The position numbers were made by a program, and so were the translations under genes. Below the pieces are notes generated by a model. The model did no database searches and was not told the origin of the DNA. It saw only the letters and a list, made by a program, of their open reading frames with translations. From assembly GCF_963675165.1 (NCBI RefSeq), contig NC_087379.1, positions 1,423,201 to 1,487,200 of the forward strand: DNA of 64,000 nucleotides. Direction: 5' to 3'. The stretch is from Halichondria panicea (taxonomy: Eukaryota; Porifera; Demospongiae; Suberitida; Halichondriidae). Position 1 is the stretch's first letter. Every line of letters starts with the position of its first letter. Of the stretch, positions 23,531 through 34,096 are shown one piece after another.

Positions 23531-26500
23531 TCACTGTGGATTCACCTGGGTGGGGAAGAGTACAGTGAAAGTGGCCAATCGGTGTAACTATAAATTATGA
23601 CTATAATACTACGCAACGGTGTGTCAGTAGATATAGTGTTACTCACATTTCGAGTATAGACTTCCTCCAGACACCGAATGTCAGTTTCAGAAGGATTTTC
23701 TGAAATGTAATGCTTCGAAAACAGACTCTTAAAAATGTTTCGGGCTTCTTTGCTGATACCATCATACTTAAACAAAAGCTTAGGCTTATTATTAAATTTT
23801 GCTCTGAAATCTTTCTTGAGCCAATCAAAAGCAAACCTACAATAATAGAAAAGTAATTTGTTATAATTATAATTATTATTAAGTGTACAGCAGATACAAG
23901 GAACAAGCTTACACATAGTGCATGATGCTGTCGGGATCATACGCTACTGATGAAGACTTCAGTCCATCAGTTGTATCATAATAATCCCTCTCAAATGTAG
24001 CTCTCTTCCCCCTGCTGCTGCTAGCTTTGTCCTCACTGTTACAATTTTTCGATTCCAACGCAGCTTCAACACTGTCCTTGTCAAAGTGCTCTCCGACTTT
24101 TCCCCAGAAGTCCCAGCGCAGGTGCTCGTGGCCTAGCCCCAGGGCATGCCCGAACTCGTGGATGACCAGACTCCTCTTCTCAGCATCTTTCTGTCTGTTA
24201 ATTTTCGAGAGATCCAGAGCCATGGTGGGATCAGAGTTTTTAGTAACTCTCTCTGCGCACTTGCCCACCATCGACCAGCAAGTGCCTGTGTCTGTAGGGT
24301 GCCATAATTATAGCGAGTAATTTTCGTTGGTGCAAAGTTTTCGTATTAAAAAATAGTTAATATTCGTACAACTCAGGATAGTGACGTTGAACCTATTGCG
24401 GTAGAATAATTTTCATATGATGCTCTATATATAATACGAAATGTACGAAAATTTCCACCATATGAAAACGACCCTCTGTACGGTATGTAGTGTACATGAA
24501 ATTGAAACCAACATCAATTGCTTATAACAAATCACATACCTGAAAAACGAACGCGGATCTGAGCACGAGAAACACTGGCTGTTTCTTCAAACCATGGAAT
24601 AGAATCTTTTTTCTCCGGGTTCCAAACATTTGCCCATTCCAAAATGGTGGCTTTAGTGATCGGAAGTCCTTGAAATGTCCACTTGGCAAGACCCTCAGGG
24701 TTCAAGAAAGCAACCTTGAGACATTTGATATCCCATAATTGCTTTGGATACACCGCAGCGCTTCTCCCGGGATTAGCCTCACAGCAAGCAGCGACCTCGT
24801 AGGGGGCTGACCTACACAACAGTGGCACCTGCAGACGTTGAGACACTTGTTAATGTAATATAAAAGTAGTGTGTGCAGTTGAAAATGATTTAAAACTACA
24901 GCATAACATTAATACAAAATTGGGCACACTTAGGAGTATACTAACAGTAGTAGTAGTATAATGAATGGTACGTAACAAGCCATAATAAGGCGGAGGTATA
25001 GTTCACTTACGTCGCTAATGCTAAATATATATTCATCACTACCAGCACCACCTCCTAGTGTCACCTGCAAAAAATGAAAATGTAACAGATAACCTAGAAT
25101 GATCCGTAATTGAAAAAGACAATTGTCTACATAGTTTGTCAGCACATTCCACTCAAAAATACCCTGCTTAAAATAACTATCAAATTAAGCACACCATTAT
25201 ACCCAAAAATGTACATGTACATAGAGAAAATAAGTACCTTGGGTTCCACATACAACCTTTTTCACCTCACTTGAAATGTCATTTTAAAAACAAAAAAAGA
25301 AATGTACCACTAATTGACCTCAGGTATGTCTACATATAGTAATGGTCAGAGCTGCACCCTCACAGTAAATGAATGATTGCAAGTAATAATGGGGGAACCT
25401 GGCTGTACAAAATCCTATAATCATTTGTGTCTGAGGTGGAGAATGGTATGGCAAAAGCTTGTCAATGGCTGTACCATCGGGAAGCAGCAGATAGATTGTT
25501 TGTTGCTGAAGCTACTACATGTTTGGCCCGAGGGTTGTTGATAGATTTCAATGCACTGGAGATGTGTCGCTGCTTATAAAGCCAGCCCAAGGGAGCACTG
25601 TCTCACGATGAATTGAAATGATTTGTGAAAAGCCGACTACCTAAAATTCAGACCCAATTGCTTCAGATTACTGGTAGATCTAAAGCTGCTGCCACATTAT
25701 GCTGTCTACTTAAACGCCTAGGATTCACTCGAAAGAAGGCTAAACACATCAATACAACGCTCTAAAAATAGATGTAGGTCTTGCACAACCAATCATTCAT
25801 TTACAATTTGAAACTGTGAGCATGCAGCTCTGACCATTACTATATGTACACATACCTGAGGTCAATTAGTGGTACATTTCTTTTTTGTTTTTAAACTGAT
25901 ATTTCAAGTGAGGTGAAAAGGTTGTAATACATGTACACTAGCTACCACTGACTATGAATGTATACAGGCACAGACAGAATTATGGAACCAACCACCTGTC
26001 AATGAATTTCTTACACAATTCATACGCAGCATCAACTAGTGTCAGCACATTAACTAGGGTGCAAAGGTGAGTTCCAAACTATGTACGTAACAGCATGTGC
26101 ACTTAATGTGACAGCACATTCCACTAATATTGAAAAACTCCTTAAAGGGATTACACTTCTCATAACAGGAAACGTCATACAATCGTAATTCACTCCCGAG
26201 CTTACTTTGTCCAGCAAATGCTCCAAATGATCCACCATTTCAATGCCAAGCTCTTTAATATCCTCCTTCTTCAAAAGACAAAATGACTCTCCAACAAACT
26301 CTTCAGCTGAAAAAAAAATGTGTTACTTTGTTTCATGCCTCATCAGATAATAACTACCATACGTTATTAATACCGTAATTGATGTAATTACAGCACCACC
26401 GTAATGTAAGCGTCACGTGACCTTAATTAGCAATAATAATAATAATTATGTTTGAGGCCCTAAAAGAAGCGACGTTTCGTCTCTATACTAACTGTAAAAC

Positions 26501-26750
26501 ATAAGAGGCCACCATAAGTTAGGCACCAGCTGGGCTGAACGCAATTTAAAAAAGATGTGACTTTCAGATTATTCTAGTCTATGGTTGCATATTTATAATT
26601 ATTGAAACACTCCTAACCCCTTGGTTACATCACAGCCTTACCTCTCAAGCGCTCACAATCTTCAGAGCCTAGTCCTTCAGCTTTAAGCCAGACCATCAGC
26701 TCTTGAGTTGTCATCGTAACATTGAAAGACATTGTCGGTGGTGCTTGCAT
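23531..26750 (-). CDS. SAM - metzincin zinc protease (divergent)
   Basis: Seven exons give 378 residues: 26642-26750, 26206-26306, 25011-25064, 24540-24828, 23913-24291, 23647-23836 and 23531-23545. The SAM domain is split over the first two exons (TTQELMVWLKAEGLGSEDC; KEDIKELGIEMVDHLEHLL). The protease is the most divergent intact copy. It begins at LWDIKCLKVAFLNPEGL, keeps HEFGHALGLGHEHLR and Met-turn PDSIMHY, and has a longer insert before the Met-turn (SSSRGKRATFERDYYD). The tail ends after a short final exon (VNPQ), so there is no death domain. The second intron contains a 676-base transposon. It is head-to-head with the next gene (262 bases between the start codons), suggesting a shared promoter region. 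Confidence 0.72.
24312..24485. repeat. Possible decayed foldback element
   Basis: GAGTAATTTTCG at the left and GACCCTCTGTACGGTA at the right resemble the ends of the element at 19385-19572, with partial internal complementarity (TTTTCGTA/TACGAAAA). It is intronic in the divergent SAM-protease gene and too decayed to be sure. Confidence 0.4.
25252..25927. mobile_element. DNA transposon relic with about 120-base terminal inverted repeats
   Basis: The left arm (25252-25375) and right arm (25813-25927) are long inverted repeats sharing TTGACCTCAGGTATG, CAGAGCTGCA/TGCAGCTCTG and TTTCACCTCACTTGAAAT. The interior has broken coding remnants, such as TQLLQITGRSKAAATLCC and KRLGFTRKKAKHI, reminiscent of a DDE-transposase helix-turn-helix region. 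Stops interrupt it. It is intronic in the SAM-protease gene at 23531-26750. Confidence 0.8.
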
Positions 26751-27011
26751 GATCAGTCAGATTTAGAATGGTAGCAAGCAGCTAGGTGGATAAACAATGA
26801 CAATTAATGTTTTGCTTTTTGCTTGGACGATCCTTTATCTAACTACATGTACAATTTGTACAACCCCGGGGGCCGGCCCCTTGCTCTGGGGGTACATGTA
26901 TTATAATTATAGACGAAGCCAGTAAACTTCATAATTATCATAACAGTAAAGTCTGTTTGAGAAGTCGAACAAGCCAAGCTTCAGGTGATATAATAATAAA
27001 CATTGCACAAA
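26751..27011. promoter_or_regulatory. Head-to-head promoter region
   Basis: 262 bases separate the divergent start codons of the SAM-protease (minus) and protease-only (plus) genes. On the plus side, AGAAGTCGAACAAGCCAAGC and TTCAGGTGATATAATAA lie directly before the ATG at 27012. The same block precedes the ATG at 38043, with a shorter match in the damaged gene at 35560-37660, so it looks like the conserved proximal promoter or leader of this subfamily. Confidence 0.5.
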
Positions 27012-29666
27012 ATGGCTGAGGGAAGAGATCAGGTAAGTAAACATAGTACAAGTTTATGTTGCCTGTATAGGGCCATTATGTTTATTAACCTGAGCTAGCT
27101 ATAGCTAGCTGTAGCTAGCTACATGTAGCTGTCTAGCTAAGTTGCTACAAAATTAATGTGTTCTTCAATATATTGTTTGCACGTACATGTCAATGGTAAG
27201 CCTCACCTCCCCGGGCCCCCAGTATGAGCATAGGTACGTGGAATTCAATTGCACCACATTGATATCAAATCCCAGTGCAATGATCAACACATGACTGTGT
27301 ATAGTTTATAATGCGCATGCGCAATTATGTCACCTGCCTCTGGGGCAAAGTTCAAGATTAAATCCCCACCTATGCCCGTACTGGGGGAGGTGGGGGCTTA
27401 CCATTGTTAGGTGCATTAGTCATTCATTCAGTGTAAGATGTATTGTCGTGGTTTGAGTGCCCCTACTAGCTCTGTGAGAGTGTCGTATCATCATGACATG
27501 TGGGGAATGTATACATCAAGTTATTCTGCGGCTTGCTAGGGTAGCCTTAGATGCTATACTGTACTGGCGCGTTTGTCTATATTTCCACAGCAAGGTTGGT
27601 AATAAGCGCCTAACAAAGGAACTATAGTGTGCTGTAAGTAGAATAGTAATGTACATCCGTAGTGCGCTTAACCCAAGAGTTATCATTGTAGCCCCAACGC
27701 TTAACACTTATATGCGATATGCAGTGTTTGCCCCTGCGGTAATTATGTAGTAGTAAATCAAGCTGTCTTGACTGTATACACTAGTCGTCATTTTATATGC
27801 TAGTTCTTAAACGAGGAAAGGAGCAGGGCGGCTCAAAACAATTTCACAAACAGTCATCAAGTGAGCTCGTGTAGAAGTTAGAAAACTAGCCGACCAGCTA
27901 GTAAACTCTGGCATTTTTCTTCAGTTTGAATAGCCGCCCTCAGAAATATCATAAACTGCTACTAGGTCACTGTTTAGTTCTCTTTTGAGTATTTCTTTCG
28001 CTACTATTTTGCTCACAAGATCTTTGCGGTAAAGTTTTGCCATCTAGTTAGCGTACTGATAGCTAACAAGCGCTGTAATATAGTTACTTGTGAGTAGTGC
28101 AACAGTATAACACATACAATGTCCCCATGAATAATTCATGAGCAAACACTGCATCGTGTACAATTGGTAGCTCTGCCGCCCACACGTTAATTTATACGAG
28201 TTGTGGGAGATTTTTAAAGGTCACATAAATGGCCTCTTTCCTCCATAAAGGATGCTATGGTCTGTAACTAATATAATAGTCTCTATACATTATTATGTAT
28301 GCATGGCAATCAACCTTTGTATTATTGCCGTGTACAGTTACCTAGTGACGTGGACGGAGAAGAAGAGACGTGTGCAGTGAGTGTATACATGTATTACTAT
28401 AATTATGAAGGTGGGGTTTTCATTGAGACATGTGACGACGCATTGGAGGTATATATGTAGCTGTAAAAGCTAATGAGTGCCAAGCTCAACTTGATGTTTA
28501 CAGGAGTCTTGTAGAACTGGAGATTGCATGTATGCATGTATCTATACTCAGCAATTTGTTTCTCAATACAGAATATTTGCTTCTGCTCAACTGGACCCGA
28601 ATGTGAACCACTACCACCCCAAGCGGAAACTGAGCATCATGATGGAGCCGCAGCTGTGGTTCAATGTGAACTAATTTGGAAGGAGAGAGAGATACTTAAG
28701 GTGTACTTCATGAATCCTCCAGTCCTAGATAGCTGGGGTATTGGAGTGACTACTCAGCAGATATTGGACTGGGCTAACGAAGCCTGGTCGAAGGATCCAG
28801 ACAGCAAGGTGCCAAAGTTTAAGCTCTATGAAACAAGTCGCAGAGCAGATGTACGAGTCAAGTTTGCAGGTAAGCCAATTAAAAGTACGTACAGTCAACT
28901 TGATTTTTTCCCCATTTATTTAGAGATGAAAGGTACTAAGTCGGAGGGTTGTTGGTCAATGGTGGGCATGCATGCCACTAAAGCCAAGAAGGATAGTCCG
29001 ACTATGGTGCTAGATCTCACCGATGAATTTATCGCTGTCAAGAAAACAAAAAATCAATACAGGAGAAGTCTGGTCATCCATGAGTTTGGACATGCCTTGG
29101 GGCTTGAGCACGAACACCAGCGCTCTGAGCTGTGGGAGGTTTTAGAGAAGTACATTGACAAGGAGAAAATGAATGATACCGAAGGTGTGAGTACTAAAAA
29201 ATCAAAAAATGGAGTCTCGACATTTGGCATGGACTGGACAAATATGAAATTCAAGGAAGGGAAAAAGTTCAATTTGTCAACAGACTATGACCCACTCAGC
29301 ATCATGCACTATGGGTAAATGTATGCTATACTGACTACTAAATTTCCATTTATCTTCATGCACTTTGCTATGTTAGCTCCAATAGGGTTGACTGATTTAT
29401 CTCTTCTCAGGTTTGACATGGACTGGCTCAGGAATCCGGATCTGCGTAGACTCCACTCCCTGGAAAGGTCAGATATACCAGAGGAAGACAAAGTGATCAT
29501 CAAAGGACTTCACAGGAGGCAGTCACTGGCAGAGAATCCTTCTGAAAAAGACCTGAAACATTTGGAAGATGCATATACGAGTAAGCTAAGACAGAAGGTG
29601 TTAGAAAACGTGTGATTCAAACTATTTTGTTTTGTTGCAGAATGCCAAAACCAAAAGAAAGTTTGA
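27012..29666 (+). CDS. Metzincin zinc protease, no SAM or death domain
   Basis: Six exons give 314 residues: 27012-27032, 28338-28376, 28572-28869, 28924-29314, 29411-29580 and 29641-29666. The leader is MAEGRDQ, then an acidic exon (LPSDVDGEEETCA). The protease has IWKEREILKVYFMNPPVLDS, CWSMVGMHA, zinc site HEFGHALGLEHEHQR and Met-turn PLSIMHY, then the helical tail (EDKVIIKGLHRRQS). The third intron is only 54 bases, a multiple of three with no stop, so retention would add 18 residues in frame; whether it is spliced is open. The 1.3 kb first intron carries a foldback element (27191-27406) and an antisense 40-codon ORF. Close paralogues are at 35560-37660 (broken) and 38043-40155. Confidence 0.78.
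27191..27406. mobile_element. Foldback element with CAATGGTAAGCC ends
   Basis: CAATGGTAAGCC...CACCTCCCC at the left is inverted at the right as GGGGGAGGTGGGGGCTTACCATTG, with AGTATGAGCATAGGT against CCTATGCCCGTACT inside. Shrunken copies occur at the matching intron positions near 37446-37500 and 38214-38255. Confidence 0.75.
27921..28043 (-). CDS. Hypothetical 40-residue antisense ORF in intron 1
   Basis: A 40-codon ORF (MAKLYRKDLVSKIV ... YDISEGGYSN) runs antisense in the first intron of the protease gene at 27012. A copy with several amino-acid changes is intact at 37172-37294, and a third, at about 38417-38525, is frameshifted. I recognise no family. It may be a small protein or simply part of the duplicated intron. 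Confidence 0.25.
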   Translation of the reverse strand: MAKLYRKDLVSKIVAKEILKRELNSDLVAVYDISEGGYSN

Positions 29667-30111
29667 CAAACTGTTGAACATAATAATTGTTGTTGTTTTA
29701 GTCATAGCTAAAATATGTGTATTAATTATATTTTTTTATACATTTTGTATGTTTTGAAGGTTTGGTAAAGGATCAGTACGCACAGAAAGATAAGAAGGTG
29801 GGGCTGGTTTGCAGGTTGTGTGGCTAGAGAGAAAATACAAAATTCTACTGTACATGTACCTATATAGTAAGCTATAGAGAAGCTGCATGAGGAGCAACGA
29901 TTCATGATATAATATTGCACAAAATGGCTGAGGGCACCACATATAGGGATCAGGTATAAAGTAAGTGGCTCTCAGTTATATATATATGCATTTGCATGTT
30001 ATGTTAATTGCAGGGGCCACAATTATATCACAGCATTCAATTTATAACCTGAGTTATAGCTGGCTACCATGCAATTTATTGATGGATATAATGCACTAGC
30101 TGTGTTATGTA
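29667..30111. other. Intergenic, nothing recognised
   Basis: Between the protease gene and the 30112 repeat no exon is seen. A CAAAATGGCTGAGGGCACC stretch near 29920-29940 resembles the first exon of the protease-only genes and is followed by ATCAGGTATAAAGTA, so it may be a stray copy of that leader exon. Confidence 0.4.
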
Positions 30112-30660
30112 TAGGATATACCACACCTAAGAGGAGGATATGCACCTCCGCCTCGGAGTAACCACGGTAGCGGAGGATCCTCCGAGTAGATGTGGCATAT
30201 CTGACTTATACCACGTGATCGTAGCACTATAAAAGGACCTCCCCCTAGCAACAATTCAATCATGATGCAGACTGCAAAAAAGAACACGACTATGCCGGAT
30301 TTTGCAGCCATCAAAGAGCTAGTTGAGCAACATGTTGACTCCTACAGATGCTCAAGAGCTTCCTCGGTCAAGCGTTGACCATTCGACGTCCCTTACTGGA
30401 GTTGCAAGCTCTTCTTGGATAAAATGTATCTAAACCACGCCCATGGAAGCTTAGCCATCTTGTTGGAGAGCACCTTCCGTGTTTCTGCCGTCGCTTTGAG
30501 TCTTAGCACCGTCAAGCATGGCTCCTTCTCTTTGCTTACTTTCTTGAACAAATGAAAAAACTAAAAAACAACTTGAAAAACTTGTTCATGCCTGGGCTGT
30601 ATGCTAATATTCTATATATTCTACAGCTGTTGACCGATGAGATCAATTAGTGGTGACGTA
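30112..30660 (+). pseudogene. Degenerate copy of the 30721 promoter-ORF repeat
   Basis: This is the first of two direct repeats. It has the same layout as 30721-31335: GGATATACCACACC box, CACGTG (30212-30217), TATAAAAGG and an ATG (30262 or 30265) with the same opening coding sequence. A lost base after AGAGCTTCCTCGGTC (about 30365-30373) brings an early stop, so only about 35 codons stay in frame with the intact copy. Confidence 0.6.
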
Positions 30661-30720
30661 AGTGTGGTATAAAAACATAAAATACAGTACGTGTATTATA
30701 ATAGTTGTCTATTATAGCTA

Positions 30721-31335
30721 TGTATAGGATATACAACACCTAAGAGGAGGATATATGCACCCATATATCCTCCGCTACCGTGGTTACTCCGAGGCGGAGC
30801 CGAGGGGTGTGTAACCACGGTAGCGGAGGATATATAGGGTGCATATCCTCCGAGTAGGTGTGGCATATCTGACTTATACCACGTGACCGCAGCACTATAA
30901 AAGGACCTCCCCCTAGCAACAATTCAATCACGATGCAGATTGCAAAAAAGAACAAGACTATGCCGGATTTTGCAGCCGTCAAAGAGCTAGTTGAGCAACA
31001 TGTTGACTCCTACAGATGCTCAAGAGCTTCCTTGGTCCAAGCGTTGACCATTCGACGTCCCTTACTGGAGTTGCAAGCTCTTCTTGTATCTAAACCGCGC
31101 CCATGGACCCATGGAAGCTTAGCCATCTTGTTGGAGAGCACCTTCCGTGTTTCTGCCGTCGCTTTGAGTCTTAGTACCGTCAAGCATGGCTCTTTTCTCT
31201 TTGCTTACTTTCTTGAACAAATGAAAAGACTAAAAAACAACTTGAAAAACTGTGCATGCCTGGGGCTGTATGCTAATATTCTATATATCCTACAGCTGTT
31301 GACCAATGAGATCAATTTGTGGTGACGTAAGTGTG
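30721..31335 (+). repeat. Repeat unit with hairpin, E-box, TATA and ORF
   Basis: The second, better-preserved direct repeat. A foldback at about 30760-30830 pairs ATATCCTCCGCTACCGTGGT with its inverse around CGAGGCGGAGCC. CACGTG (30880-30885) and TATAAAAGG (30896-30904) follow, then an ATG at 30933 opening a 130-codon ORF. The spacing resembles a compact RNA polymerase II promoter and gene. Confidence 0.65.
30933..31325 (+). CDS. Hypothetical 130-residue protein in a tandem repeat
   Basis: A single-exon ORF starts MQIAKKNKTMPDFAAVKELV and ends with the helix-like QLLTNEINLW. It begins about 29 bases downstream of a TATAAAAGG box, which supports genuine transcription, although the start codon then lies unusually close to the expected transcription start. 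The protein is basic near the middle and leucine-rich, with no motif I can name. The sister copy 670 bases upstream is frameshifted. It could be a small host gene, a fragment of a mobile element, or a relic exon of a larger gene. Function unknown. Confidence 0.4.
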   Translation: MQIAKKNKTMPDFAAVKELVEQHVDSYRCSRASLVQALTIRRPLLELQALLVSKPRPWTHGSLAILLESTFRVSAVALSLSTVKHGSFLFAYFLEQMKRLKNNLKNCACLGLYANILYILQLLTNEINLW

Positions 31336-31723
31336 GTATAAAGCACTGTATTCACAAGAGATGGTGTTTGAGAAGGTGCAGCTACGTGCATGAGGTTGTC
31401 TAGACTCAAGTGCCCCTAGCAATCTCTGTGCTTGCATTGAGAGAGGGTCGTATCATCATAACATGGGGAATCAGTGCTCTCAAAATTATTTTGCAACCTG
31501 TCATCAGGAATTTGGTGCATCTAACACTATAATTCCTGCGCCTCGCGTATGTCGTACCTCCTCTAGCTGTTATCACATGTCCTATAGCTAACTTAGACTC
31601 ATTCCAAAGAAATTATTTGCTGACGTGAATTGATCCAGAATAGCATCTTTAGCCATAATTAATTTTGTTTGCCACTATGATGTCAAACTATGTGAAATGA
31701 CGACATTGATGCCTATTGTTCCA

Positions 31724-31850
31724 TAGCCTCGATCCCAAGCCGCTATATCAAAAGAGAAAGAAATCCACTCCTGACGGCAAACAGTGGATACCAGGCTGCT
31801 CTCTTTTCTCCAAAGGGCCTGGGGTCGAAGGGATCGAGGGCCTCGAGGCT
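31724..31850. repeat. Foldback element, TAGCCTCGATCCC family
   Basis: TAGCCTCGATCCCAAGC at the left and GCCTGGGGTCG...ATCGAGGGCC at the right are inverted, with AAAGAGAAAG / CTCTTTTCTC inside. Same family as 382-553. Confidence 0.6.
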
Positions 31851-32440
31851 TATTATTCCCCTAATTATTCTAAAAGTATTTCGAGCATAATTGCTCATAC
31901 ATTATCATTACATGAACATTAAATTATCAGCATTGTGGGTTATCAAAAATAGACTTTGAGTATCTATAATTTAATTATGGTATAGAAAAAATGTATCATA
32001 ATATTATAGGCTAGCCAAAATTATCGCTCAATTTTGCTCGGGGGTATATGACATCACCTTCGTGCTCTCTTGGCAACTGCATATCACAATTATTGTGCAC
32101 ATTAATTATGTCTCTATATCCTACATTGGCATACCTCCTAGTCCACGATTTGCTTGGTCCTCTAGCATACTTAGTGTGGCCATAAAAGCATCTTAGCTTG
32201 GTGATGCGTATCTGTATCTGTATCTATAATTATTTATGACAAAAACAATGTTGTAAACGGGTGTAATTATAAAATATCTGCATGTCTACAGCGAAATTCA
32301 ATTTAACACTGGTGTGAGTGATATATGTAACTGTATATAGGTACTCCTTGCGCCTCCCCAGGCTCTCTACCAGGCCAAATTACCGTTCCAATCTTGAGCT
32401 GATCTTTTCCTATCGTTACTTTGCTCAGGAAAGGCTATTC
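31851..32440. other. Intergenic, nothing recognised
   Basis: AT-rich sequence with no supportable exon, RNA gene or repeat. Scattered TATAATTA runs only. Confidence 0.4.
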
Positions 32441-32808
32441 TTATAAGATGGTTGTGCTGACTTTTGAGCACAGGTGGCCTATAGACCGACGAGGCTTTGA
32501 TTCGAGAGCACTCAGGAAAGTGTCGAGATAGCAGTTAGGGCTTCGAAGCCACTTCAGCAGCATTGCATGGAAACAATCTCCAACGTTCCAATGATTGTTT
32601 ATCTGAATGCCATCCAAATCAGACTCAGACAAACCCAGATAATTCCCAATGCCTAACCACTTGGTCTTTCCACTATACGCAGCGTCATACAGAGCGTTGA
32701 GGTACGGCTTGTCGGAGGGGGAGAGTTTGACTGTAAAAATGAATGCATGTATGGATATAGAACTTGCAATATATATAGAGGAGTCGGTGGTGACTGACTG
32801 ATATACCG

Positions 32809-33014
32809 TATAGCGGGAAATTTTCATGAGGCATACCAAGTTTTTCGAGGGTAGAGCAGTTAATGCGAAATTAAAACTGGGAGAAACTTCCACGCACCGG
32901 TATTTTAATAGTTCTTGGTGGGTGTGGTTTCCTGGCATTGAAACGCGAATATTATACAACTACGAAACTCTCTTTTGAGGGCTCTCAAGCCATTTAGCGA
33001 AAATTTCCCGCTAT
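32809..33014. mobile_element. MITE with TATAGCGGGAAATTTTC ends
   Basis: TATAGCGGGAAATTTTC (32809 onward) is inverted at the right as GAAAATTTCCCGCTAT, ending at about 33014. It is about 205 bases, noncoding, inside an intron of the C-terminal relic. Confidence 0.85.
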
Positions 33015-33158
33015 GTGTGTATGCTTTAGGGTATAGGTTTTGAGGACAATAATGTTGCAAGCTTCCTATATAGATGATCTATACGTCCTGTGGGAAATGT
33101 GGACATTATATTATTATGGTGCATATAACTATAGGATGCAATAGTCAAAATCCCTGCT

Positions 33159-33245
33159 ATGGAGGAATCGGTATCGCAGCAAATGCCAAAGAAAACCTCA
33201 GAAACAGTGAGGAAGGTGTTTATCAGTTACTCACATACCACATTG
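33159..33245 (+). pseudogene. Possible orphan exon of a TIR/SEFIR-type domain
   Basis: An 87-base open stretch beginning ATG and ending at a good donor (TTG|GTAAGC) encodes 29 residues ending RKVFISYSHTTL. The VFISYSH box is typical of the first strand of TIR and SEFIR signalling domains. No following exon could be found in the next kilobase, so it is probably a stranded fragment. The call rests on a short motif. Confidence 0.3.
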
Positions 33246-34096
33246 GTAAGCTTACATATGTACCCTAATCCCAACACAACTATACTCACATAAGACAAAT
33301 TAGTTTAACATATAAATAGGCTCAGTTCCTAAGCATCATGCAGGAATTAGAACAATTTCTTATCAAGCCCGTCTCTTATCAGCAGCTAATGCATGCATGA
33401 AGATGTTTTCTAGTGAGTGTGATGGTAAAATATTTCTGTGCACTATAAATCCACTCACTTTGCCCGTGGGAAGGTGCAGCTAGCTGTAAGTGTAGCTGAC
33501 CTGAGGCTGATCCATGGGCGTCTACATGCATGTGCGTGAAAGATAACATACAGTATAATGTTACAGTATAATGTTACAGTATAGCTTTCGTGTTTCTGTA
33601 GTACTTACTGTTTGTGGCCGGAGAGGGTGACACTCCTCCTAAAATTACAAAAATATTCGTATTATAGCTAAACACCTTAGAGCATGCAGTAGTTAAATTT
33701 AAATAGCAACCGGGGGTAGCTAGATGTTCGACCTTGAGAATCGGAAACGGTGGGCAAAATGTAATGCATAAGTAAAGCTATACATATACATGTATGATTT
33801 TGTGGATGGACACAACACCGTAAATCTTCTGTAGAAAATCAAGATCTTTCTTCGAAGGCCCATTAGCATAACTTAGATGTCTTTTTTCACTGAGACTGCC
33901 ATCAGCCTCCACTTTTGATAAATCTCGAGTCTTGTGCTCCTTCTTTTTAAGCCAGTCCACATCAAACCTATATATAGACATGACATGCAACAGATCATAG
34001 CCAGCCACCTTCGGTATAGCCTCGATTCAAGCCTGGTGGCCTGGTTTCGAGGCCTGATCATATACATGACGTCACCCGAAACGCGGATGGTTTCAT

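Larger units (their letters stand above)
32441..33967 (-). pseudogene. C-terminal relic of a protease - death domain gene
   Basis: Three exon-like blocks join in frame on the minus strand: 33819-33967 (helical tail, FDVDWLKKKEHKTRD ... LDFLQKIYG), 33609-33638 (GVSPSPATN, like the linker exon of the gene at 2664-7001) and 32441-32730 (death domain: KTKWLGIGNYLGLSESDLD ... FHAMLLKWL). Splice phases match those of intact paralogues. No SAM, HExxH or Met-turn exon is found upstream, where a 1 kb transposon (34097-35101) sits instead. It is either a decapitated gene or an orphan death-domain gene with an unseen first exon. The death domain has no stop or frameshift. Confidence 0.6.

Noticed and set aside
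26860-26895. GC-rich CCCCGGGGGCCGGCCCC tract as a CpG-type promoter
   Set aside because: Very short and isolated, without supporting elements. The neighbouring conserved leader block is a better promoter candidate.
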